The position numbers and the translations under genes are program-made. Of a DNA stretch of 64,000 nt, positions 41,826-50,568 are shown one piece after another; the stretch's first letter is position 1; every line of letters begins with the position of its first letter. The stretch lies in contig NZ_CP147404.1 of NCBI RefSeq assembly GCF_037201805.1, positions 1,512,001 through 1,576,000 of the forward strand. The letters are read 5' to 3'. The DNA comes from Bacillus sp. FJAT-52991. GTDB taxonomy: Bacteria > Bacillota > Bacilli > Bacillales > Domibacillaceae. The notes beneath the pieces are model-generated. The model saw only the letters and a list, made by a program, of their open reading frames with translations. It made no database searches and was not told where the DNA came from.

Positions 41826-41908
41826 AGCCTTGTGTTTTCCTAGATTGAAATTGTGTTCATTATTAATGAAGCATGATATTTCACAGTGGAGAAGCAAGGC
41901 TTTTTATG
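41826..41908 (+). terminator. Long imperfect hairpin after the zinc-binding gene
   Basis: GAGCCTTG at the left and CAAGGCTTTTT at the right could pair across a roughly 60-base A/T-rich loop. The T run is clear but the loop is large, so the call is weak. Confidence 0.4.
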
Positions 41909-41997
41909 ATGAGTAAACCTTCCTTGTTTTTTTTGGCATACTTTTCCTACTAATTTGGAATGATAATATATAGCTGAACATAACAGGAGGAATCAAG

Positions 41998-43494
41998 TTG
42001 ACTAGAAAAACATTATGGAAACAAGAAGTAAAGTTGCCTTCATTTGAGACTCTTGATCAGATGGTATTTGCAGATGTCGTTATTGTTGGTGGAGGTATTA
42101 CAGGAATTGTGACAGCTTATTTGTTAACGAAAGCAAAGAAGAAAGTGGTGTTAATCGAAGGAACAGAGCTAGTAAATGGAACGACAGGACATACAACCGC
42201 TAAAATGACGGCTCAGCATAACCTCATCTATTCCGAATTAATGCAGAACTTCAGTAAAGAGCAGGCGAAGCTATATTATGAAGCTAATCAAGAGGCGATT
42301 GCTTGGGTGAAACAAACGATACAGGATGAAAAGATTGATTGTGATTGGATGGATGACACGGCTTACGTCTATACGAATTCGGAACAGGAAACAGAAACGA
42401 TTAAGCAAGAGGCACAAAGTTATGAAGAACTGGGCATTGATGGGGAGCTAGCTAACACGTTACCTTGGAAAACGCCTTTTAAACAAGCAGTGAAAATGAA
42501 TGGTCAAGGACAATTTCATCCGATCAAATTTTTGCATCCGCTAGTACAGTTTATTAAAGAGCATGGGGGAGAAATTTATGAGCATACGGTGGCGAAAGAT
42601 ATAGAAAAAGGAGAAAGACCCGCTGTCATTACGAAGCAGGGAATGAAAGTAGTAGGCAATGATATTGTGATTGCGAGCCATTTTCCTTTTTATGATAGCG
42701 ATTTTTATTTCACGAAAATGTATGCTAATCGCTCCTATGTTATAGCAATTAAGCCGAAAAAAGCTTTTCCAGGCGGGATGTATATAACGGCTGAAAAACC
42801 GACCCGTTCTGTTAGAAGTGCTATGTATCAAGGGGAGGAAATCTTGCTCATTGGTGGAGAAGGGCATAAAACGGGACAAGGTCAGCCGACAGAAGAGCGG
42901 TATCAAGCGTTAATTGATTTTGCGGAAAAAGAGTTTGGAATTAAAGAGTTGTTATTTACTTGGTCCACACAAGATTTAATGACATTAGATAATCTTCCTT
43001 ACATTGGCAAGATAAATAATGCTGACAATATTTACACGGCTACAGGCTTTAAAAAATGGGGAATGACGTCAAGCATCGTCTCGTCCTTACTGATTTCTGA
43101 TTTAATTTTAAATAAACAAAATCGTTATGAAGAGCTATTTTCTCCGCAACGTTTTAAAGCGGACCCAGGCTTGAGAAACTTTGTCAAGCAAAATAGCGAT
43201 GTAGCGGGCCATTTTATTAAAGGCAAACTTGATTACTTTCTCCAAAATGATGAAGATCTTCCTATTAATACAGGCGTGGTAATCAATTGGAATGGAACGA
43301 GAGCGGGAGCTTTTAAAGAAGAAGATGGTACTGTTCATCTTGTCGATACGACATGCACGCATCTAGGGTGTGAATGTGAATGGAACGCTGCCGAAAAAAC
43401 ATGGGATTGCCCATGTCATGGTTCTCGATATTCTGTTGCAGGGGAAGTAATAGAAGGACCAGCGATTGAACCATTAAAGAAATTGAGAGAATAA
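41998..43494 (+). CDS. FAD-dependent oxidoreductase with C-terminal Rieske domain
   Basis: The 498-residue product has a DAO-type FAD domain (VVIVGGGITGIVTAYLL at the start, TGHTTAKMTAQHN in the substrate region, YTATGFKKWGMTSS near residue 345) and, from about residue 415, a Rieske [2Fe-2S] domain with CTHLGC and CPCHGSRYS. This matches B. subtilis YhfW and relatives. The redox substrate is unknown. The TTG start is 7 bases from AGGAGG. Followed by a shared terminator with the convergent transporter gene. Confidence 0.85.
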   Translation: MTRKTLWKQEVKLPSFETLDQMVFADVVIVGGGITGIVTAYLLTKAKKKVVLIEGTELVNGTTGHTTAKMTAQHNLIYSELMQNFSKEQAKLYYEANQEAIAWVKQTIQDEKIDCDWMDDTAYVYTNSEQETETIKQEAQSYEELGIDGELANTLPWKTPFKQAVKMNGQGQFHPIKFLHPLVQFIKEHGGEIYEHTVAKDIEKGERPAVITKQGMKVVGNDIVIASHFPFYDSDFYFTKMYANRSYVIAIKPKKAFPGGMYITAEKPTRSVRSAMYQGEEILLIGGEGHKTGQGQPTEERYQALIDFAEKEFGIKELLFTWSTQDLMTLDNLPYIGKINNADNIYTATGFKKWGMTSSIVSSLLISDLILNKQNRYEELFSPQRFKADPGLRNFVKQNSDVAGHFIKGKLDYFLQNDEDLPINTGVVINWNGTRAGAFKEEDGTVHLVDTTCTHLGCECEWNAAEKTWDCPCHGSRYSVAGEVIEGPAIEPLKKLRE

Positions 43495-43527
43495 AAAAAT
43501 CGTCCTTCATATGAAGGGCGATTTTTT
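43494..43527. terminator. Bidirectional terminator
   Basis: AAATCGTCCTTCAT and ATGAAGGGCGATTT form a 14-bp stem with A and T tracts of six to seven on each side, between converging genes. Confidence 0.85.
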
Positions 43528-43533
43528 GAGCAT

Positions 43534-44871
43534 TCAAATAAGACCAATAACGTCAAGAAAGACGATGATAATAATAACTGGTACAACAAAACGTAACAGT
43601 AGTAGCCACAAAGCAAACCAACTTTTCACATTTCCTGCCCCTTTAGATAACTCATCGATCAGCAGTTGTTTATCCATTTTCAATGGGATAAAAATAGCGA
43701 TTAAAAAAGCACCTATTGGCATTAAAATGTTGCTGACAAGAAAGTCTGCCGCATCAAAAATATTTTTATTAAAAAAGGTGATCTCACTAAGGACACCGAA
43801 TGATAAGGCAGAAGGAATACCAACGATAAAGATCGACAAACCAACAATCCAAGAAAGTCTCTTTCGTTTCGTTGAATCTCCTTTGGCAATCGCAGCAACG
43901 ATAATTTCTAGCATTGAAAAAGCAGATGTGAGTGTAGCGAATAAAAACAAGGCTAAAAATAAGATTAAAAACACCGAGCCGAAAGGAATTTGCTGAAAAA
44001 TAGAAGGTAGAACGATAAATAATAATCCCGGTCCTGCTGTCGGCTCAACCCCGAGTGCAAAAACGGCTGGGAAGATGGCTAATCCCGCAAGCAAAGAAAT
44101 AAGGATATTTAAACTAACAATAGAAATAGCCGATTTAGGTAAATTTTGTGTTTTATCTAAATAGGAGCTGTACGTGACCATCACCGAGACCCCAACACTT
44201 AATGAGAAGAAAGATTGCCCCATGGCAAACAATACGCCTTCAGAAGTAAGCTTAGTGAAATCGGGCTTTAAGAAAAATTCCACCCCAGCCATCGCATTGT
44301 CTAATGTTAATGAGCGAATAATAATGACAATAAATATGACGAAAAGGGCAGGCATTAAATATTTGTTTGCAACTTCAATTCCATTTTGAATACCACGTGA
44401 GACAACGGTGATCGTAATGAGTAAAAACGCTAATTGAGCGCCTATTGACCAAAACGGGGATGCGATGGTTTCTTCAAACAGAGCAGTAAAGTCACTTGTC
44501 GCTTGAAGTTTACCAGTTAGGCCAAACAATAAATACTGTAAGATCCAACCACCAACAACACTGTAAAAGGATAAAAGGATAAAACTTGTGATAACTCCAA
44601 TGTATCCAGTCACTGGCCAAAATGATTTAGGAGCAATATGTTCATAAGCTCGAATCGCTTCTTTTTGCGTGCTCCGACCAATGACGAACTCCCCAAGTAA
44701 TAAAGGAAGCCCCACTAATGCAGTAAACAAAAGAAAGAGAAGGAAGAAAGCGCCACCACCACTTGTTCCAGCTACATAAGGGAGCTTCCAAATCGCTCCA
44801 ATCCCAATAGCAGAACCGGCTGAGGCTAAAATAAAGCCAATCTTTGATGTCCATTGTTCGGTTTGATTCAT
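43534..44871 (-). CDS. Sodium-dependent transporter (NSS/SNF family)
   Basis: The 445-residue product has about eleven hydrophobic segments and the neurotransmitter:sodium symporter signature: [36 protein letters not shown] in the first segments and [20 protein letters not shown] around the unwound sixth helix. The length fits the eleven-segment bacterial branch (B. subtilis YhdH, MhsT, TnaT). Likely substrates are amino acids, taken up with Na+. The substrate cannot be told by eye. Confidence 0.88.
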   Translation of the reverse strand: MNQTEQWTSKIGFILASAGSAIGIGAIWKLPYVAGTSGGGAFFLLFLLFTALVGLPLLLGEFVIGRSTQKEAIRAYEHIAPKSFWPVTGYIGVITSFILLSFYSVVGGWILQYLLFGLTGKLQATSDFTALFEETIASPFWSIGAQLAFLLITITVVSRGIQNGIEVANKYLMPALFVIFIVIIIRSLTLDNAMAGVEFFLKPDFTKLTSEGVLFAMGQSFFSLSVGVSVMVTYSSYLDKTQNLPKSAISIVSLNILISLLAGLAIFPAVFALGVEPTAGPGLLFIVLPSIFQQIPFGSVFLILFLALFLFATLTSAFSMLEIIVAAIAKGDSTKRKRLSWIVGLSIFIVGIPSALSFGVLSEITFFNKNIFDAADFLVSNILMPIGAFLIAIFIPLKMDKQLLIDELSKGAGNVKSWFALWLLLLRFVVPVIIIIVFLDVIGLI

Positions 44872-45051
44872 TATTAAATCTCCATTTCTCTTCTTAATAT
44901 TTAATCATCATATAATACTTTAATTAAATAGAAAAGAACATAATCGAATTTTTAGAAAAAATCCGGCACTCATATTATTAGGAAAAATGAAGGGGAAAGA
45001 GTAAAGTGATAGTAGATAAGAAAAATTGATTTTGAATGAGGAGGTACTTTT

Positions 45052-46434
45052 ATGAACGAACAACAAATCTACGAGATGATTGATAGGCAAAAACAGTTCT
45101 TTCATACAGGAGAAACGAAAGACGTTGCTTTTCGACTAAAGGCACTTCGACAATTAAAGAATATGATTGTCCAATATGAACCGAAAATTATGGAGGCGCT
45201 TTATCAAGATTTGCGAAAAAGTGAGTTCGAAGCATATGCGACAGAAATAGGCTTAGTGTTAGATAGTATCAATTATGTGTCAAAGAATTTGAAGAAATGG
45301 GCGGCTCCAGTAAAAGTAAAAACGCCTGTCCATCAATTGCCGGCAAAGAGCTGGGTTCAATCAGAGCCGTACGGCGTCGCCTTAATTATTGGTCCGTTTA
45401 ATTATCCATTTCAGCTTGTAATGGAACCACTCATTGGAGCGATCGCGGCAGGTAACTGTGCTGTTATTAAGCCATCTGAAAATACACCTTATACGTCTGC
45501 TCTAGTGAAAGAAATGCTTAATCGTACATTTGATCCAAGCTATATTCAAGTGATTGAGGGAGAGAAAGAAACCACTTCTACGCTTATTCATGCACCATTT
45601 GATTATATTTTTTTCACAGGAAGTGTGCCAGTAGGGAAAATCGTAATGGAGGCAGCTAGCCGACATCTCGTTCCGTTAACACTTGAGCTTGGAGGAAAAA
45701 GCCCAGCGATTATTGACCGAACAGCGGATTTGCAGACGGCAGCGAAAAGAATTGTTTGGGGAAAATTTGTGAATGCTGGACAAACTTGTGTAGCGCCCGA
45801 CTATTTACTTGTTCATCATAATATTCAAGAAGATTTTCTAAAGCAATTAAAAAAAGAAATCATTGATTTTTACGGAAAAAATGCTCAAGAAAGTCCGGAT
45901 TATGGTCGAATTGTGAATGAAAAACAATTTGATCGTTTAGTGGAGATCATGGAAAAAGATCGATCAAAAATATTTTATGGTGGCGAGTGTGATCAAAAGG
46001 ATTTATTTATTGCACCGACCATTTTGCATTCTGCCGATTGGACGGATGCATCGATGCAGGATGAGATATTCGGACCGATCTTACCGATATTGAGCTATCA
46101 AGAGCTAAATGACGTGATTACAGAAGTAAATAAACATCCGAAACCGCTTGCGTTGTATGTGTTTACAGAAAATGAAGCAGTAGAAAAGAATATCTTATCC
46201 TCTATTTCCTTTGGGGGAGGCTGTGTGAATGACACATTATCTCATGTGGGAAGTCCTTATTTACCATTTGGTGGAGTGGGGCCGTCAGGTATGAATAGCT
46301 ATCATGGAAAGCATAGCTTTGATACCTTTTCACATCAAAAAAGCGTCATGAAGAAAAGCACGAAGCTGAGCCATTCGATGATTTTTCCTCCATATGGAGA
46401 TAAAGTGAAATGGCTGAAAAAAATCATAAAATGA
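45052..46434 (+). CDS. Aldehyde dehydrogenase, class 3 type (YwdH-like)
   Basis: The 460-residue product has the shorter ALDH3 layout without an N-terminal extension: GPFNYPFQLVMEPLIGAIAA, catalytic Glu in TLELGGKSPAII and nucleophile Cys in NAGQTCVAPDYLL, ending PFGGVGPSGMNSYHGKHSF. These oxidise medium- or long-chain and aromatic aldehydes. GGAGG precedes the ATG. A separate gene from the one in the amine oxidation operon; it shares no obvious regulatory motif with it. Confidence 0.88.
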   Translation: MNEQQIYEMIDRQKQFFHTGETKDVAFRLKALRQLKNMIVQYEPKIMEALYQDLRKSEFEAYATEIGLVLDSINYVSKNLKKWAAPVKVKTPVHQLPAKSWVQSEPYGVALIIGPFNYPFQLVMEPLIGAIAAGNCAVIKPSENTPYTSALVKEMLNRTFDPSYIQVIEGEKETTSTLIHAPFDYIFFTGSVPVGKIVMEAASRHLVPLTLELGGKSPAIIDRTADLQTAAKRIVWGKFVNAGQTCVAPDYLLVHHNIQEDFLKQLKKEIIDFYGKNAQESPDYGRIVNEKQFDRLVEIMEKDRSKIFYGGECDQKDLFIAPTILHSADWTDASMQDEIFGPILPILSYQELNDVITEVNKHPKPLALYVFTENEAVEKNILSSISFGGGCVNDTLSHVGSPYLPFGGVGPSGMNSYHGKHSFDTFSHQKSVMKKSTKLSHSMIFPPYGDKVKWLKKIIK

Positions 46435-46513
46435 AGAAGCTGTAGTTGAAGGGAAAATATTGTCTACGTCGAATGACATTAATAAAGATAAGACTTTAAC
46501 TGAGGTGAAAAAA

Positions 46514-46987
46514 ATGCCTGTGAGCATGGCTGATTTAAAAGTGCCAGATGAATGCATATTGAATCAAGAAGAAGTCATCCTAGCAGCGGTCAATTATTTT
46601 GAGCAAATGGGATGGCAAGTGGAACACACCCTCTCTCCAACAGAGCCAGATGTGGTAGCGAAAAAAGATCATTGGACAGTCATTGTTAAGGCGAAAGGAT
46701 CAAAAAGCAAAAAGCAAAAAGGGGATATTGTTTTCGATAATAGCCAGCTGAGAACTCATGTGGCAGATCAAATGGAAAAAATTATGAGGTTTCAACAAAC
46801 GGAAATAGCACCAACCATTTTTATTATGGCCAATCCTAACATTTATCGAATTAAATCAATGACCAACCAAGTATCATTAAGCCTTGATAAACTCGACATT
46901 GTTAGAATGTGGATCAATCCAAACGGAAAGCCAGATTTTGATATCCCGAAACATCTGTATGCGATTGCTGAACAAATTGGTTTATAA
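46514..46987 (+). CDS. Hypothetical protein with a restriction-enzyme-like core
   Basis: The 157-residue product starts at an ATG 6 bases after GAGGTG; an upstream TTG (46460) after GAAGGG would add 18 residues. Residues about 20-75 have a pattern (EEVILAAVNYFEQMGWQVEH, then PDVVAKKDHWTVIVKAKGS) that looks like the PD-(D/E)XK nuclease fold, with the usual Glu of the ExK replaced. It might be a non-catalytic relative, perhaps nucleic acid binding. No family is recognised. It follows the aldehyde dehydrogenase and has a strong terminator. Confidence 0.6.
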   Translation: MPVSMADLKVPDECILNQEEVILAAVNYFEQMGWQVEHTLSPTEPDVVAKKDHWTVIVKAKGSKSKKQKGDIVFDNSQLRTHVADQMEKIMRFQQTEIAPTIFIMANPNIYRIKSMTNQVSLSLDKLDIVRMWINPNGKPDFDIPKHLYAIAEQIGL

Positions 46988-46989
46988 AG

Positions 46990-47044
46990 AACAAGGGTTG
47001 ACTCTTTTAAGTGTAATGAACACTTATGAGTCAACCCTTGTTTA
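46990..47044. terminator. Strong composite terminator
   Basis: ACAAGGGTTGACTC and GAGTCAACCCTTGT form a 14-bp stem, with an inner AAGTGT/ACACTT stem in the loop, followed by TTTAG. It separates converging genes. Confidence 0.8.
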
Positions 47045-47058
47045 GTGTGATGGAAATA

Positions 47059-47193
47059 TTATTCATCTTTTTTGGATAGACAACGATCGCATTCCATCAA
47101 ATAAGATTCCGCTTGCTCATGCATATGTTCACCGCATTCTGGACACATTTTTTGAGGCATTGTTCTAAAAAATTCTACTGGACTCATCATCAT
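47059..47193 (-). CDS. YhfH-family small zinc-ribbon protein (44 aa)
   Basis: The 44-residue product contains SPVEFFRTMPQKMCPECGEH followed by AESYLMECDRC, that is two CxxC pairs (CPEC and CDRC) of a zinc ribbon, as in the YhfH family of bacilli. Function is unknown. AAAGGAGAGAG precedes the ATG. The upstream region carries a 14-base direct repeat. Confidence 0.75.
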   Translation of the reverse strand: MMMSPVEFFRTMPQKMCPECGEHMHEQAESYLMECDRCLSKKDE

Positions 47194-47207
47194 TTCGCTC
47201 TCTCCTT

Positions 47208-47251
47208 TTATAATACAGTATTTTTATTTGCTTTCTGTTATAATACAGTAT
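47208..47251. promoter_or_regulatory. 14-bp direct repeat upstream of the YhfH-type gene
   Basis: TTATAATACAGTAT occurs at 47208-47221 and again at 47238-47251, a period of 30 bases, about three helical turns. The gene-proximal copy touches the ribosome binding site. Candidate operator for an unidentified regulator; TATAAT in each copy could also be a promoter element. Confidence 0.5.
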
Positions 47252-47584
47252 ACGCTCGGTTGGTTGTTTTGTAAACGACAAATTTAAATTTTCTGAAAAT
47301 TAATCCAATAGTACTATTCTGCTGACGACTTAGAACAACAGCTTGAATATTATTAAACAGTTCGTGTTATTTGGAATTATTCTATTTTCAGCTAAGAAGT
47401 ATTTATTGTAAGAAAATCAATGATATAGAACAATTCTCCTTGCTTTATTCTATGTGAGGTGTTATATTTAATTCAGTTGTTTAAGTTCGTTTCAAAAGAG
47501 AGCATTGTTTCAAATTGTTTTCGTCTTGAAATAGCAATAAACAGCAAGAAATGATTGAGCGCATTTGCGCGAGGAGGAATTTAC
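47252..47584 (+). promoter_or_regulatory. Promoter and leader region of the cold shock gene
   Basis: Over 300 bases without a gene precede the cold shock gene. The last part has a short hairpin GCGC-ATTT-GCGC (47559-47570) abutting the ribosome site GAGGAGG. Long structured leaders are normal for csp mRNAs. The exact transcription start cannot be fixed. Confidence 0.45.
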
Positions 47585-47785
47585 ATGTTACAAGGTAAAG
47601 TAAAATGGTTTAATGCAGAAAAAGGTTTCGGATTCATCGAAGTTGAAGGACAAGACGATGTATTCGTACATTTCTCCGCTATTCAAGGCGAAGGCTATAA
47701 ATCTTTAGAAGAAGGCCAAAGTGTATCTTTCGAAGTTGTTGAAGGACCACGTGGACCACAAGCTGCTAACGTAGAAAAACAATAA
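47585..47785 (+). CDS. Cold shock protein (CspA family)
   Basis: The 66-residue product has both RNA-binding motifs [12 protein letters not shown] (RNP1) and DVFVHFSAI (RNP2) of the cold shock domain. These proteins bind single-stranded nucleic acid and keep mRNA unfolded. Most like the CspB/CspC/CspD group of bacilli; which paralogue cannot be fixed. GAGGAGG lies 7 bases from the ATG. Confidence 0.93.
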   Translation: MLQGKVKWFNAEKGFGFIEVEGQDDVFVHFSAIQGEGYKSLEEGQSVSFEVVEGPRGPQAANVEKQ

Positions 47786-47799
47786 TCATTGTATATGAA

Positions 47800-47834
47800 A
47801 AGAGGCTGTCCTTTTGGGCAGCCTCTTTCTTTTG
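47800..47834 (+). terminator. Terminator of the cold shock gene
   Basis: AAGAGGCTG and CAGCCTCTT form a stem followed by TCTTTTG. Confidence 0.8.
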
Positions 47835-47960
47835 TAAAAAACTATAAAGTTTTAAATAATCGTCATACAAAACTGATTATTCGGAAAATTATGTGTATTT
47901 TTTGAGGGTTATTTTATATAATGTAATTACTATGGAAATATTTAAAAAAGGAGGGGGCAT

Positions 47961-48236
47961 TTGGAGTTTGTTATTAATGAAAAAGCAAAAAAGTGGTTAA
48001 TGCGTCATGGGTCTGTGTTGACAATTGGTTTTTTCGATATTGGAGGGTGTTGTGTAAGTATTATAGAATTAGATGTTCGTTTAGGAGAGCCAAATGATTT
48101 AAATAGATTTCAACGCTATAAAAAAGAAGGTCTTACTTTTTTTATTGAAAATGGCTTGGATTTTAAAGGAAATCGAGTGACTATTTCGTTGTCTCTATTT
48201 TCAAGGATCCAGGTGCAAGGTGTGAAAAGGTTTTAG
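47961..48236 (+). CDS. CC-motif small protein, HesB-like family
   Basis: The 91-residue product has the arrangement INEKAKKWLMRHGSVLTIGF, then GGCCVSIIELDV. Proteins with a CC (or Cys-selenocysteine) pair at this place are known as the CC/Se-motif family, related to HesB-like iron-sulfur assembly proteins. The adjacent Cys pair at residues 30-31 is the likely functional site. The TTG start follows GGAGGGGG. It is 13 bases upstream of the next gene and probably in one operon with the CstA gene. Confidence 0.6.
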   Translation: MEFVINEKAKKWLMRHGSVLTIGFFDIGGCCVSIIELDVRLGEPNDLNRFQRYKKEGLTFFIENGLDFKGNRVTISLSLFSRIQVQGVKRF

Positions 48237-48249
48237 CGAGGTGTCAGCT

Positions 48250-48783
48250 ATGGAGAGAGTAAAGGATGTTCAAACAGTTGTGCATGAATTAGCAAATATA
48301 TATGTTCCTTTTTTTGATGTAGAACGGGGAGGAAAGATTGGTAGTACAAATTTAGCCTTTTCAGCTGTTTATAATCGAAGAGATGAGCGTTATATGTTTA
48401 CGAAGAAAATTAAAGTGTGGGGAGTGGACAATCAACAAATTGTTTTTGTGGCAGCTCCTGAGTTACAAGTAAGTGAAGAATACGTGGATCAGCTGATGAC
48501 GGACATGATTCATTCTATAAAAGAGTATGTGCCGCAGCATGGAGAACATATGTCCACGGTGTTTACAGGAATTATTATTACGAACCGGTCCGTTACATCA
48601 GAAGTCATTCGTACGATCGAAAAAGTCAGAAGATTGAAATTTTTAAAATTCGGTACGCAAGGATGGGTGGAAATGTATATCGCAATCCTCGACCATAGTA
48701 CAAAAGAAATATATATGCATAAGAAAGGAAAAATCTTTATTGAGCCTTTATATCATTATTTAAAGGAGGAAGAAAAAGCATGA
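48250..48783 (+). CDS. Unrecognised protein coupled to cstA
   Basis: The 177-residue product (MERVKDVQTVVHELANIYVP) is soluble, with mixed strands and helices. The stretch HMSTVFTGIIITNRSVTSEV reads as a buried core strand followed by a helix, and GWVEMYIAILDHSTKEIYMH as a hairpin. The ATG at 48250 follows GCGAGGTG by 6 bases. Its stop overlaps the cstA start (ATGA), so the two are translationally coupled. I do not recognise the family; a regulatory or membrane-associated partner of CstA is only a guess. Confidence 0.7.
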   Translation: MERVKDVQTVVHELANIYVPFFDVERGGKIGSTNLAFSAVYNRRDERYMFTKKIKVWGVDNQQIVFVAAPELQVSEEYVDQLMTDMIHSIKEYVPQHGEHMSTVFTGIIITNRSVTSEVIRTIEKVRRLKFLKFGTQGWVEMYIAILDHSTKEIYMHKKGKIFIEPLYHYLKEEEKA

Positions 48784-50393
48784 GTTTATTAACATTATTG
48801 GCTATTGCAGGTATTATTTTTATCATTGCGTATTTTACGTATGGAAGATTTCTGGATAAGAAATTGGGTGTAGATCCGAATCGTCCAACACCGGCTATTA
48901 CAATGGCTGATGGAGTGGATTATGTGGTTGCACGAAAACCAGTGTTATTAGGACATCATTTTGCAACGATTGCAGGGGGAGGGCCAATTGTTGGCCCGAT
49001 CACAGCTGTTGTTTTTGGATGGATTCCGGCTGTAATTTGGATCATCGTTGGCAGTATATTTATCGGCGGTGTTCATGATTATGCATCATTGCAAGCTTCT
49101 TTACGTCATCGGGCTGAGTCTATCGGTTCAATTATTAAGGAATATATGGGGAAAAGAGGACAAACTTTATTTTTGGCTTTTTCGATTGCGACATTGATCT
49201 TAATTGTTGGCGTATTTATTATTTTGGTTAAAGATACATTTGTTGCCGTACCTGAAGCTGCCACAGCATCTATTTTATTTATTGGTATTGCGATTGCTTT
49301 TGGGTTTTTAGTGAATCAAATGCGAATGAATTTTGTATTAGCCAGTATTTTAGGGGTTGCTGCTATGTTTCTTAGTATTTGGGTCGGGATCAAATATCCG
49401 CTCCAATTAAGCGGTGAAGTATGGATAGCCATCTTACTAGTTTATGCTTATTTAGCTTCTGTCATGCCAGTTTGGATGTTGCTGCAGCCTCGCGATTATC
49501 TCAATTCATTCTTATTATATGGAATGATTGGTGGGGCAGCTTTAGGAATTATTTTAGCTAATCCACAAATTAAATTGGCTGGCTATACAGGCTTTTATAA
49601 TGAAACATTAGGATTTTTATTCCCTATTTTATTTATTACAATTGCATGCGGAGCCGTTTCTGGGTTCCACTCCCTCGTCTCATCAGGAACAACAGCAAAA
49701 CAGTTAGATAATGAAAAGAATGGCCGATTTATTACGTATGGAAGTATGCTGTTAGAAGGATTTTTAGCGATCATTGCCATTGGAGCGGTCGCCTATTTAT
49801 CACAAGAGGAATTTACGGCTAGAATGGCAGAGCTTGGAGGTCCTATTGGTACATTCTCAGCTGGTGTTGGTTTCTTTATGTCCCATTGGGGAATTCCTGA
49901 GGTGACAGCGACTACGTTTACTGCGCTAACTGCTTCAGCTTTTTTAATGACGACTTTAGACTCGGCAACTCGCCTTGGAAAATATGCGGTGCAGGAATTT
50001 GCGGAAAGCCGTGCGAAGGTATTTACTCATAATCATGTGGCAACGATTGTTGTCGTCGTTGGAGCGGGGGCTCTCGCTTTATCAGGCACTTGGAGTACGG
50101 TATGGCCTTTGTTTGGCTCAGCTAATCAAATGCTTGGAGCGATTGCGTTGCTTGCAGTGAGTGTTTGGCTAATTAAAACAGGTGTAAAAGCTTGGTTTAT
50201 TATTGTACCAATGATCTTTATGTTTATTGTGACATTAGCTGCCTTAATCGTGTTAATGCAGCAAAACTTTACAACTGGGAATTACTTTTTAGCTTCGGCT
50301 TCCTTTATCTTATTTGTACTTTGCATCGTACTTGTTATTGAAGCTTGGCGCTCTTTAACAACGGTGAGTGATGATACTTCAGTGAAGATTTAA
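48780..50393 (+). CDS. cstA: CstA-family carbon starvation protein (pyruvate/peptide transporter)
   Basis: The 537-residue product has about fifteen membrane segments and CstA motifs: FTYGRFLDKKLGVDPNRPTP, GHHFATIAGGGPIVGPITA, GGVHDYASLQASLRHRAESI, FHSLVSSGTTAKQLDNEKNG and TTLDSATRLGKY. CstA proteins import pyruvate or peptides during starvation. This is shorter than the 700-residue E. coli form, with the C-terminal segment missing, as in a shorter Gram-positive branch. Ribosome site AAAGGAGGAAG. The operon order is CC-motif protein, unknown 177-residue protein, cstA. Confidence 0.88.
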   Translation: MSLLTLLAIAGIIFIIAYFTYGRFLDKKLGVDPNRPTPAITMADGVDYVVARKPVLLGHHFATIAGGGPIVGPITAVVFGWIPAVIWIIVGSIFIGGVHDYASLQASLRHRAESIGSIIKEYMGKRGQTLFLAFSIATLILIVGVFIILVKDTFVAVPEAATASILFIGIAIAFGFLVNQMRMNFVLASILGVAAMFLSIWVGIKYPLQLSGEVWIAILLVYAYLASVMPVWMLLQPRDYLNSFLLYGMIGGAALGIILANPQIKLAGYTGFYNETLGFLFPILFITIACGAVSGFHSLVSSGTTAKQLDNEKNGRFITYGSMLLEGFLAIIAIGAVAYLSQEEFTARMAELGGPIGTFSAGVGFFMSHWGIPEVTATTFTALTASAFLMTTLDSATRLGKYAVQEFAESRAKVFTHNHVATIVVVVGAGALALSGTWSTVWPLFGSANQMLGAIALLAVSVWLIKTGVKAWFIIVPMIFMFIVTLAALIVLMQQNFTTGNYFLASASFILFVLCIVLVIEAWRSLTTVSDDTSVKI

Positions 50394-50419
50394 ATAGAAA
50401 ATAGTGTAGCTCCGAAATA

Positions 50420-50460
50420 AAAGCTTCCATTTTAACTAAGTGATTAAAATGGAAGCTTTA
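50420..50460 (+). terminator. Terminator of the cstA operon
   Basis: AAGCTTCCATTTTAA and TTAAAATGGAAGCTT form a 15-bp stem followed by TACTAG; the T run is short. Confidence 0.7.
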
Positions 50461-50568
50461 CTAGCAATCTATTTTACATAATATTATTATAACTTATTTT
50501 AGTGCTCTTGGATTCTTTTGTGTTTTAGCAAATGACATACTATAATAAATGAAAAAGGAGGCACATCG

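Noticed and set aside
43511..43996. 161-residue open frame on the plus strand within the Na+-dependent transporter gene
   Set aside because: It is antisense to a well-conserved transporter and has no recognisable protein features.
48780..50393. cstA truncated by mutation
   Set aside because: The C-terminus ends cleanly after the last membrane segment, before a terminator, and shorter CstA proteins are normal in Gram-positives.
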